Shown here: positions 6,707-12,456 of the stretch, piece by piece
Layout of the letters: each line of letters opens with the position of its first letter
How positions within the stretch are numbered: the first letter of the stretch is position 1
NCBI RefSeq assembly: GCF_946479715.1
Contig: NZ_CAMLHF010000141.1
Coordinates: 1-14,940 of the forward strand
Source: an uncultured Pedobacter sp.
Lineage (GTDB): Bacteria; Bacteroidota; Bacteroidia; Sphingobacteriales; Sphingobacteriaceae
Length of the DNA stretch: 14,940 bases
Reading direction: 5' to 3'
Position numbers and translations under genes: made by a program
Notes under the pieces: model-generated
What the model was told of the DNA's origin: nothing
What the model saw: only the letters and a program-made list of their open reading frames with translations
The model's database searches: none

Positions 6707-7384
6707 ATGAAAAACAATGAATTTCGCAATTACGCAATAAAACACCATCGGATCAACAGTTTATATCTAGATCGTCACATCTCCCGAACATCAACTAACG
6801 TTGGCCCGTTTGCCATGACACCCTACATCATCGAAGAACGGCAATTAAACGTAGCGCAGATGGATGTATTTTCACGTTTGATGATGGACAGGATTATTTT
6901 TATTGGCGAACCTATTGATGACAGAAATGCCAATGTAATACAGGCACAATTGCTTTTTTTGCAATCTGCCGATGCTGACAAAGACATTCAGTTATATGTT
7001 AATTCTCCAGGTGGATCAGTCTACGCAGGACTCGGCATCTATGATACCATGCAATATATAAGGCCTGATGTTGCCACAATCTGTACAGGTATTGCCCTCT
7101 CTATGGCTTCTGTATTACTTTGCGCGGGTGCAGCCGGGAAACGCTCAGCCCTGAAACATTCTAGAGTAATGATCCATCAAGCCTCAGGCGGAACGCAAGG
7201 AACTGCTGCAGATATGGACATCAGCATCAGAGAAGTACTTAAGATTCAAAACGAACTTTACCAGATCATTGCTGAGCGTAGTGGTCAGAGTTATGATAAA
7301 ATAAATGAAGTCGCTGCTCGCGATTATTGGATGACGGCTACAGAGGCCAAAGAATTCGGTATGATTGACGAAATATTGGGGTAA
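6707..7384 (+). CDS. clpP: ClpP-type serine peptidase subunit (clpX-distant paralogue)
   Basis: 225 aa, slightly longer than the usual 195-210. It should form the barrel-shaped peptidase that works with a Clp/Hsp100 unfoldase such as ClpX. The triad is complete: Ser132 in ALSMAS, His157 in MIHQ, Asp206 in ARDYWMT. The oxyanion-loop GGS (PGGSVYAGLG, 101-110) and the QMDVFSRLMMDRIIFIG segment near 51 are family-typical. About 35 residues precede the usual processing and axial-loop region (FAMTPYIIEERQ) and are basic and His-rich. No clpX or tig gene, the usual neighbours of housekeeping clpP, is in view, so this is likely a second copy; the rest of the genome would have to confirm that. It follows the sigma/small-protein pair by 82 nt, without a visible promoter or terminator between them. 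Confidence 0.93.
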   Translation: MKNNEFRNYAIKHHRINSLYLDRHISRTSTNVGPFAMTPYIIEERQLNVAQMDVFSRLMMDRIIFIGEPIDDRNANVIQAQLLFLQSADADKDIQLYVNSPGGSVYAGLGIYDTMQYIRPDVATICTGIALSMASVLLCAGAAGKRSALKHSRVMIHQASGGTQGTAADMDISIREVLKIQNELYQIIAERSGQSYDKINEVAARDYWMTATEAKEFGMIDEILG

Positions 7385-7433
7385 ACCTCTATCGTTTTCA
7401 TCAGTAATAACTTCAAGTGAGGCAAGGATAAAC

Positions 7434-7441
7434 TATATTTG
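7434..7441 (+). promoter_or_regulatory. Candidate -7 element for the HD-domain gene
   Basis: TATATTTG is an exact TAnnTTTG match 19 nt before the ATG at 7461. At the -33 distance there is TTC rather than TTG. It suggests that the HD gene is transcribed separately from the ClpP gene. Confidence 0.45.
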
Positions 7442-7460
7442 CATTGCTTAAACAAGAAAC

Positions 7461-8066
7461 ATGAACATTGAACAGCTTCAAAAACAGATTGATTTCATTC
7501 ACGAAATTGATAAGGTAAAATATATACAGCGTAAAACACGCCTTTTCAATAGCAATCGTACAGAAAATGATGCGGAACATAGCTGGCACCTCGCTTTAAT
7601 GGCTGTTGTCCTGTCTGGACACAGCAATCAAAAAATCGATCTTTTAAAGGTTATAAAGATGCTATTGATCCATGATTTGGTAGAGATTGATGCCGGAGAC
7701 ATATTTTTGTATGATACCTCTGTAAGTCACACAAATACCGAAGCTGAATTATCGGCAGCCAAGCGGATATTTGGCTTGCTGCCGTCTGAACAAGCTGATG
7801 AACTCATCTTAATTTGGAAGGAATTTGAAGCAGGTGAAACCGCGGAATCTAAATTCGCCCGTGCGATGGATCGATTCGAGCCATTGCTCCAAAACAGATC
7901 AAACAACGGAGGCACCTGGAAAGAATTTAATATACCCTACGAGAAGGTCATAGAAAAGAAGAGCATCATTAATGAAGGATCAGAAGTATTGTGGAATTAT
8001 GCTAAAAATCTGATTGATAATAGTGTAGAAGAGGGAATTTTACAAAAAGGACATGACACAATTTGA
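7461..8066 (+). CDS. HD-domain phosphohydrolase (YfbR/HDDC2-like)
   Basis: 201 aa. The HD-superfamily metal-binding residues are in order: His40 in DAEHSWH, His71-Asp72 in LLIHDLVEIDAGD, and Asp137 in RAMDRFEPLL. The overall shape (short helical protein, N-terminal IDFIHEIDKVKYIQRKTRL, then AEHSWHLALMA) matches the HD-domain 5'-deoxynucleotidase group of YfbR and human HDDC2, which dephosphorylate deoxynucleoside monophosphates. Activity on dNMPs is therefore likely but unproven. The protein has no signal peptide and should be cytosolic. It lies 76 nt after the ClpP gene with a -7 match in the gap, and converges on the SDR gene across a 326-nt gap. A role in nucleotide salvage or clean-up fits the family; no link with the ClpP cluster is evident. 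Confidence 0.88.
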   Translation: MNIEQLQKQIDFIHEIDKVKYIQRKTRLFNSNRTENDAEHSWHLALMAVVLSGHSNQKIDLLKVIKMLLIHDLVEIDAGDIFLYDTSVSHTNTEAELSAAKRIFGLLPSEQADELILIWKEFEAGETAESKFARAMDRFEPLLQNRSNNGGTWKEFNIPYEKVIEKKSIINEGSEVLWNYAKNLIDNSVEEGILQKGHDTI

Positions 8067-8123
8067 AAAACTTGTTGCTTAGCCTGTTTCATTACTACTC
8101 CTTAATGCGGCACGACCATTCAT

Positions 8124-8156
8124 GTGTGTGCATCACACTTTCATTTTAATTTTTCT
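8124..8156 (+). terminator. Weak candidate terminator after the HD-domain gene
   Basis: GTGTG (8124-8128) pairs with CACAC (8134-8138) across a 5-nt loop, followed by a T-rich stretch to 8156. The stem is only 5 bp, so this is tentative. The 6-bp hairpin at 8182-8197 is an alternative. Confidence 0.3.
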
Positions 8157-8315
8157 TGAATTTGATTTCTGATCTCAGTTCATCCTTGTGTAAGGATACT
8201 CTCTTTTAAAAGTGCTCAGAAAAATCCTATAAAATTTAGGCAGACAAAACAATGCAGAAGTTACTCATGCAACCACTTAATTATTTAATAGATTTTTTTT
8301 TAATCCATGCAGAAT

Positions 8316-8351
8316 AAAAAAATTCCTGTAAGCTAATAGCTCACAGGAATT
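8316..8351 (-). terminator. Rho-independent terminator of the SDR gene
   Basis: On the minus strand AATTCCTGT (8351-8343) pairs with ACAGGAATT (8329-8321), and inside that AGCT pairs with AGCT after one mismatch, leaving a 3-nt loop. A run of seven T follows (8322-8316 read on the minus strand). It lies about 42 nt after the SDR stop codon. Confidence 0.8.
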
Positions 8352-8392
8352 CTTCTGGACAATATCAAATAGGGCTTATAAATACTAGATAG

Positions 8393-9232
8393 TTATCCGT
8401 TGTAGGCCATAGCTTTGGATAGCTCTTCGTTGAGTAAATAATCCTTTTTCAGTCTGTCCAATTTGGTCATGGCACGACTATAAGCGTCATCCCCAAGCAA
8501 CAGATAAAGTGGAGGGTTTTCTGAATAAGCTATCTCAATGATGGCTGCTGCTGCTTTTGCTGGATCCCCAATTTGCTGACCGTCTTTTTGCAGAAGCATT
8601 TTCTGCGCATTATGCATCTCAGTGTATTCAGGAATAGTATGCTGAGCGATATTGATTGAATCGGCATTTAGAAAATTAGTGCGAAATGCACCAGGCGCAA
8701 CCACTGTTACTTTAACTCCGAATTCTGCAACATCCTGTGCAAGAACCTCAGACAGTCCGACAACTGAAAACTTTGTAGCTGCATAAACTGACCAGCCACT
8801 TGTACCCGTTATACCGGCTATCGAAGATATATTAATAATATGTCCCGACATTTGACTGCGCATGTAAGGCATTACCATTCGGATAACATTCAACGTTCCA
8901 AAGACATTTATTTCAAAGCTATTGCGGGTTTCACGATCACTTAATTCTTCGATGCTTCCTCCGATACCATAGCCTGCATTATTTATTACAACGTCGATAC
9001 TTTTAAAGGCTGCATTTGTCTGATGGATGGCGCAACCAACACTGTCTTCATTACTAAGTTCTACCTGCAGCGGCAGAAAGTTTGGTGCGGTAACACCAAC
9101 GGCATCTACCAATGCCTTTAAATCGCGGGAAGTAGCTGCAACATTCTGACCCGCCTGAAGTAATTGTTTTACCAGGTTTAATCCAAATCCTTTGGAAGCT
9201 CCTGTAATAAACCAAGTTCTGATTTTCTCCAT
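8393..9232 (-). CDS. Short-chain dehydrogenase/reductase (classical SDR)
   Basis: 279 aa from the ATG at 9232, which gives the family-typical MEKIRTWFITGASKGFG; a TTG at 9256 would add eight polar residues and is unlikely. Motifs: dinucleotide-binding TGASKGFG (10-17), NNAG (84-87), Ser137 in NISSIAG, and Tyr150/Lys154 in YAATK. The Arg36 after strand 2 (TSRDLK) favours NADP(H). The PGAFRTNF segment after strand 6 is typical of SDRs related to retinol-dehydrogenase-like or general oxidoreductase groups. The substrate is unknown. It follows the AraC-type regulator gene on the same strand with an 81-nt gap that contains a -7 match and a short direct repeat, and it ends in a strong terminator. 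This arrangement suggests that the regulator controls this enzyme. Confidence 0.93.
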   Translation of the reverse strand: MEKIRTWFITGASKGFGLNLVKQLLQAGQNVAATSRDLKALVDAVGVTAPNFLPLQVELSNEDSVGCAIHQTNAAFKSIDVVINNAGYGIGGSIEELSDRETRNSFEINVFGTLNVIRMVMPYMRSQMSGHIINISSIAGITGTSGWSVYAATKFSVVGLSEVLAQDVAEFGVKVTVVAPGAFRTNFLNADSINIAQHTIPEYTEMHNAQKMLLQKDGQQIGDPAKAAAAIIEIAYSENPPLYLLLGDDAYSRAMTKLDRLKKDYLLNEELSKAMAYNG

Positions 9233-9253
9233 ATTTCGTTTGTTTTTACAATA

Positions 9254-9261
9254 CAAAGATA
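9254..9261 (-). promoter_or_regulatory. Candidate -7 element for the SDR gene
   Basis: The minus strand reads TATCTTTG, an exact TAnnTTTG match 21 nt before the SDR ATG. There is no TTG at the -33 distance, which would fit a promoter that needs an activator. Confidence 0.45.
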
Positions 9262-9288
9262 ATGGGAAACAACAGCTGACCGTGTACG

Positions 9289-9304
9289 CCGATCAAACCG
9301 ATCA
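9289..9304. repeat. Short tandem direct repeat upstream of the SDR promoter
   Basis: CCGATCA occurs twice (9289-9295 and 9298-9304) with 2 nt between copies, a 9-nt period. It sits about 28-43 nt upstream of the -7 element, where an activator would bind. Its role as an AraC-family site is an inference. Confidence 0.4.
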
Positions 9305-9313
9305 TTACGAAAT

Positions 9314-10216
9314 TCAAACAAGACGAAATGCAGAAGGAGTAGTACTGGTTTGCTTTTTGAAAAAATTATTGAAATGTGTGGGTGCTTCGAAACCAAGACA
9401 GTAGCTTATTTCGGAAACATTCCAGTTCGTATGGCGCAAAAGTGCCCTGGCCTCGCTGGTTAGCCGCTCCATAATATGATCCGTAGTTGTTTTTCCAGTC
9501 GTCTGACGAACAGCGCGGTTGAGATGGTTAACGTGTACCGACAGTTGATCCGCAAAATCTTTAGCAGAGCGCAGACTAAATCTTTGCGATGGGGACTCGA
9601 TAGGAAACTGCCGCTCAAGAAGCTCTGTAAATATAGATGTGATACGTGAATTGGCATCCGGATGCTGATAGAGGCGATTAGAAGGCTGTATCTTCAAAGC
9701 GTAGTGAATCAACTCAGTAACATAATTACGCAGCAGATCATATTTAAAAATGTAGTCGGAATTAAGCTCTGCCAGCATCTTATCAAATAAAGCCAATACA
9801 ATTGTTTCCTGTTCAGCGTTAAGCACATAAACCGGATTTGCTCCAGGAGAAAACATCGGTAATTGGTGAATATTGCTGCGTAGCATCTCGGTAAAAAAAG
9901 ACTCCTTATAAATACAAAATCTACCTGAATGCTTGTCATTTAGATTTTCAAAAGTGTAAGGAACAACCGGATTAAAGAAAACCAACGCGGTTCCATCCAT
10001 TTCTATGCTTTTATCAGCATAGTGAATGACCCCTTTACCCCTGAAAAGACTGATCTTATAGAAATCCCTCCGACTGTACTGAACAGGCTTCGCACCGGGA
10101 ATGTAACAGTCCTCGGACCTAAATACATTAAAGTGTCCAATATCCTGACTGAGATTATCAGGTAACCAATTAAACTTTTTCTTGTAGAAATCCTCAAGTG
10201 TCTCGGTATGTGCCAT
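9314..10216 (-). CDS. AraC-family transcriptional regulator
   Basis: 300 aa. The N-terminal part (about 1-170) is the sensor domain common in Bacteroidota AraC proteins, opening with TLEDFYKKKFNWLPDN and containing YKISLFRGKGVIHYADKSIEM, a cupin-like strand pattern. The C-terminal part (about 195-300) carries the two helix-turn-helix motifs: the first around 217-240 (AKDFADQLSVHVNHLNRAVRQ) and the second around 266-299, with NVSEISYCLGF, HFNNFFKK and the closing PSAFR. The protein ends right after the second motif. The start fits the family. The ligand is unknown. The SDR gene directly downstream on the same strand is the obvious target. A full -33/-7 promoter lies almost against the ATG, so the mRNA may have little or no leader. 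Confidence 0.93.
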   Translation of the reverse strand: MAHTETLEDFYKKKFNWLPDNLSQDIGHFNVFRSEDCYIPGAKPVQYSRRDFYKISLFRGKGVIHYADKSIEMDGTALVFFNPVVPYTFENLNDKHSGRFCIYKESFFTEMLRSNIHQLPMFSPGANPVYVLNAEQETIVLALFDKMLAELNSDYIFKYDLLRNYVTELIHYALKIQPSNRLYQHPDANSRITSIFTELLERQFPIESPSQRFSLRSAKDFADQLSVHVNHLNRAVRQTTGKTTTDHIMERLTSEARALLRHTNWNVSEISYCLGFEAPTHFNNFFKKQTSTTPSAFRLV

Positions 10217-10220
10217 AAAA

Positions 10221-10251
10221 CAAAGTTACACAATTCAAACCAGACACCAAA
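10221..10251 (-). promoter_or_regulatory. Promoter of the AraC-type regulator gene
   Basis: On the minus strand TTTG (10251-10248), 19 nt, then TAACTTTG (10228-10221) matches the Bacteroidota consensus in both elements and in spacing. The last base of the -7 element is only 4 nt from the ATG. Confidence 0.6.
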
Positions 10252-10282
10252 CAATAGTAGTAATTCCAATTCGCTTTAGCGA

Positions 10283-10717
10283 TTATTTTTTGCCTTGCTC
10301 GTTGTAGCTCATCATCCAGTTCACTCCGAATTTATCAGTCAGCATTCCAAAATAATCACCCCAGAAAGTATTTGCCAATGGCATCGTTATTTTTCCTTCC
10401 ACCGACAAAGCGTTAAAAATACGATCCGCTTCATCCTTGCTATTCGCAGATATGGAAACTGCAAAGTTATTCCCTTGCACAAATGAAGGTGCCCATTCTC
10501 CGCTACAATCACTCCCCATCAGAATGGAGTTACCGATAGGTAATGAAACATGCATCACCTTGCCTTTATCGGCTTGCGGCACTTTGTATTCCTCAGTCTC
10601 AGGCATTTCACCAAAGCGCCCGATGTACGTGAATTCTCCTCCAAATACAGATTTATAAAAGTTAAATGCGGCTTCACAATCTCCATTGAAGTTCAGGTAC
10701 GTGTTTGTTGTTGCCAT
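10283..10717 (-). CDS. VOC-family protein (PhnB/YjdN-like, glyoxalase fold)
   Basis: 144 aa from the ATG at 10717 (MATTNTYLNFNG); a TTG at 10741 adds only eight residues and is not family-like. The chain shows the PhnB-like pattern: a YLNFNGDCEAAFNFYKSVFGGEF start, MHVSLPIGNSILMGSD in the middle (55-70), the second half-repeat with NNFAVSISANSKDEADRIFNAL, and WGDYFGMLTDKFGVNWMMSY near the end (119-138). Members form paired beta-alpha-beta-beta-beta modules around a metal or ligand site, but most of this subgroup has no known reaction. A resistance or dioxygenase role should not be assumed. It lies between the nmrA-type gene (138 nt upstream) and the AraC gene (66 nt downstream), all on the minus strand, with no clear promoter of its own. 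Confidence 0.9.
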   Translation of the reverse strand: MATTNTYLNFNGDCEAAFNFYKSVFGGEFTYIGRFGEMPETEEYKVPQADKGKVMHVSLPIGNSILMGSDCSGEWAPSFVQGNNFAVSISANSKDEADRIFNALSVEGKITMPLANTFWGDYFGMLTDKFGVNWMMSYNEQGKK

Positions 10718-10854
10718 GTGTTTCTTATTTTTTGTTACCAATTAGTATTCCCAATATAAGCATTATCTTTCTGTCTTTATATAAAATAAGGTGGCTTTCT
10801 ATCAAGATAAGAATCTCTAAAATATGTATTTCTGGTATCCTGACCCGCAAACCA

Positions 10855-11832
10855 TCAATAGGAAAGCTTTTGACCTTGCCAACCAGTGTTAAGCAGAAAT
10901 TGCTCCCAATTAAGGCTATTTTGGTTCATTTGACGGCTCCACAACAAATCACGGTCTTTACCGAAATATCCATATTCAACTGCATACTCTGCCATTCCCA
11001 AAATCTCACTTACCAAAAGCTCGTTTGAGCTAAAGTCTGGAAAATGGTGAAGCAAATGCTCGCGTGTAAACGCGGAACTATACACGGCTTTCTTGCCTGT
11101 AACACGCACAAAAGTATCTATCATTTCCTGGGGTGAAATCATATCGCCGATCACCGGTAAGGATTTACCAGCATATTGACTCGGATTCGAGAAAATCTCG
11201 AAAACCGCAGGTCCTGTGGCGGTAAGGGGATCAACAAAGGGTGCACGGAAGTCCTTTGGTAAATAAATTGGAAAAACTAATGTATCTCCTTCAGTATTAG
11301 GAGGGTAAAACTCCATAAGATTGGTATAGAAAAAAGCCATATAAATAAACGAGCTTTTGACAGGGAGTGTACGGATATATTCTTCAATTTCAGCCTTGTC
11401 TGTAAAATGAGGAGCAAACTTTTTCCCCTCTGTAATTTTCCTTACATTTTCTAAACTGCTAAAAACGATGTGTTGAACACCTGCTTCAACCGCAGCATCT
11501 GCCAACTGTTTGCCCAACTCCTTTTCGTGAGTTTGCGGAGGGGCAATGCTTGGGGTCATCATAAAAACACCGTCCGATCCTCGGAATGCTTCCACAAAAT
11601 CTTTCTGATATCCCAAATCGAGTGGCAAACTAATGAGTTCCACTCCTCGTTCAGCCAAATTCAGCGCCTCGGGTGAATCAACCCGTCGGGTAATGCCACG
11701 TACACGATACCGCCCACTCTGTAAAAGCGTTCGAGCAGCACTCAATCCCTGTTTACCCAAAACTCCGGTGATGGTGATTAGTGGTTTATCTTTTTGTCTC
11801 ATTGCCTCATTTGCTTTAAAATTCAATACCAT
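10855..11832 (-). CDS. NmrA-family NAD(P)-binding protein (atypical SDR)
   Basis: 325 aa from the ATG at 11832; a second ATG at 11802 would start at MRQKDKP and is also possible, giving 315 aa. The Rossmann fold starts with ITITGVLGKQG, a GxxGxxG dinucleotide loop (23-29) in which the usual Ala-Thr is replaced by Val-Leu. Arg49-Arg50 after strand 2 favour NADP(H). HIVFSSLENV (121-130) lacks the Tyr-x3-Lys catalytic pair of classical SDRs, as in NmrA/HSCARG proteins, which bind NADP(H) and often act as redox sensors; QOR-like azo- or quinone reductases are also in the group. It is divergent from the HxlR-type regulator gene and shares overlapping promoters with it, a common pairing of HxlR regulators with NAD(P)-dependent proteins. 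Confidence 0.9.
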   Translation of the reverse strand: MVLNFKANEAMRQKDKPLITITGVLGKQGLSAARTLLQSGRYRVRGITRRVDSPEALNLAERGVELISLPLDLGYQKDFVEAFRGSDGVFMMTPSIAPPQTHEKELGKQLADAAVEAGVQHIVFSSLENVRKITEGKKFAPHFTDKAEIEEYIRTLPVKSSFIYMAFFYTNLMEFYPPNTEGDTLVFPIYLPKDFRAPFVDPLTATGPAVFEIFSNPSQYAGKSLPVIGDMISPQEMIDTFVRVTGKKAVYSSAFTREHLLHHFPDFSSNELLVSEILGMAEYAVEYGYFGKDRDLLWSRQMNQNSLNWEQFLLNTGWQGQKLSY

Positions 11833-11848
11833 TATTAATTATTTTATG

Positions 11849-11867
11849 AACTATAAAAATTATAGTT
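11849..11867. promoter_or_regulatory. Inverted repeat, likely regulator operator 1
   Basis: AACTATAA-AAA-TTATAGTT is a perfect 8-3-8 dyad that covers the predicted transcription start of the nmrA-type gene and touches the -33 element of the hxlR promoter. It shares the AACTAT half-site with the repeat at 11901-11921. HxlR binding is inferred. Confidence 0.55.
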
Positions 11868-11896
11868 GCAAAATTATCTGTAGCGGTATAGATTTG
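11866..11896 (+). promoter_or_regulatory. Promoter of the hxlR-type gene
   Basis: TTG (11866-11868), 20 nt, then TAGATTTG (11889-11896), an exact TAnnTTTG match. The leader to the ATG at 11934 would be about 30-35 nt. Confidence 0.65.
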
Positions 11897-11899
11897 CAA
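11869..11899 (-). promoter_or_regulatory. Promoter of the nmrA-type gene
   Basis: On the minus strand TTG (11899-11897), 20 nt, then TAATTTTG (11876-11869), an exact TAnnTTTG match with the same spacing as the opposing promoter. The two promoters overlap over nearly their full length. Confidence 0.65.
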
Positions 11900-11900
11900 T

Positions 11901-11921
11901 AACTATCCAAAACGATAGGTT
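11901..11921. promoter_or_regulatory. Imperfect inverted repeat, likely regulator operator 2
   Basis: AACTATC, 6 nt, GATAGgTT is a dyad with one extra G. It covers the predicted start of the hxlR transcript and shares the AACTAT half-site with operator 1 on the other side of the promoter pair. This placement would allow autorepression. Confidence 0.5.
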
Positions 11922-11933
11922 AAAAATTGGAAG

Positions 11934-12317
11934 ATGAAAACGGAATGTATTGGCGACTACGTAAAATTAAAAGGGAAAGCTTATCCTTGTACGGTGAGCC
12001 TTGCAATGGATCTGATAGGCGGAAAATGGAAAGCGGTGATTTTATATCATTTAAAAGATGCACCAAAACGTTACAGTGAGCTTCGAAAAGAGGTGCCAGA
12101 TATCACCGAAATGACACTGAGTTTACAGTTGAAACAATTGGAAAAGGATGGCTTGGTATCCAGAAAAGTATATGGCAAAAAGCCTCCTATCAAGGTGGTT
12201 TACAGTCTCACGCATTTTGGTAAAACCTTTATACCTGTCTTAGATACAATTACTACCTGGGGAAACCAGATCGTATCCGAAAAGGGCGAATTCGTCAAGA
12301 ATTCTCTACTTATATAA
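11934..12317 (+). CDS. HxlR-family winged-helix transcriptional regulator
   Basis: 127 aa, the usual length for this family, entirely a winged helix-turn-helix domain that should bind DNA as a dimer. The signature is complete: YPCTVSLAMDLIGGKWKAVILYHL (17-40), RYSELRKEVPDITEMTLSLQLKQLEKDGLV (46-75), and the wing plus PIKVVYSLTHFGK (85-97). Cys19 matches the conserved cysteine that in YodB, HypR and related members senses quinones, aldehydes or disulfide stress; Cys5 is a second N-terminal cysteine. The gene is divergent from the nmrA-type gene, and the two related inverted repeats in between fit control of both genes. Which stress it senses cannot be told from sequence. It converges on the LruC lipoprotein gene, with a shared hairpin between them. 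Confidence 0.95.
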   Translation: MKTECIGDYVKLKGKAYPCTVSLAMDLIGGKWKAVILYHLKDAPKRYSELRKEVPDITEMTLSLQLKQLEKDGLVSRKVYGKKPPIKVVYSLTHFGKTFIPVLDTITTWGNQIVSEKGEFVKNSLLI

Positions 12318-12401
12318 CTTTATTCATTCAGTAACGACGGAAACGGACAATGATTTAAGAATCACTTATCCGGGACTTGTAGAATACCTTATTTGCAATA
12401 C

Positions 12402-12438
12402 AAAAAAAGCCTGTCTCATGAAAATGATGACAGGCTTT
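12402..12438 (-). terminator. Terminator of the LruC lipoprotein gene, possibly bidirectional
   Basis: AAAGCCTGTC (12406-12415) pairs with GACAGGCTTT (12429-12438); TCAT and ATGA extend the stem after a one-base bulge, with a GAAA loop. The minus-strand reading is followed by a long T run (the A run 12402-12408), so it mainly stops the lipoprotein mRNA, about 20 nt after its stop. For the hxlR transcript the T tract is only TTT, so termination there would be weaker. Confidence 0.85.
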
Positions 12439-12456
12439 CTGAATTATTTTATTATA

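Larger units (their letters stand above)
8067..8392. other. Gene-free convergent intergenic region (326 nt)
   Basis: No open frame with protein-like content on either strand; stops are frequent. It holds a weak hairpin followed by T-rich sequence at 8124-8156, a small perfect hairpin (ATCCTT-GTGT-AAGGAT, 8182-8197) with only a short T tract after it, and the strong minus-strand terminator at 8316-8351. The remainder shows nothing I can name. Confidence 0.6.

Noticed and set aside
12318..12401. Possible small gene between hxlR and the lipoprotein terminator
   Set aside because: No start codon with a protein-like frame in this 84-nt stretch.
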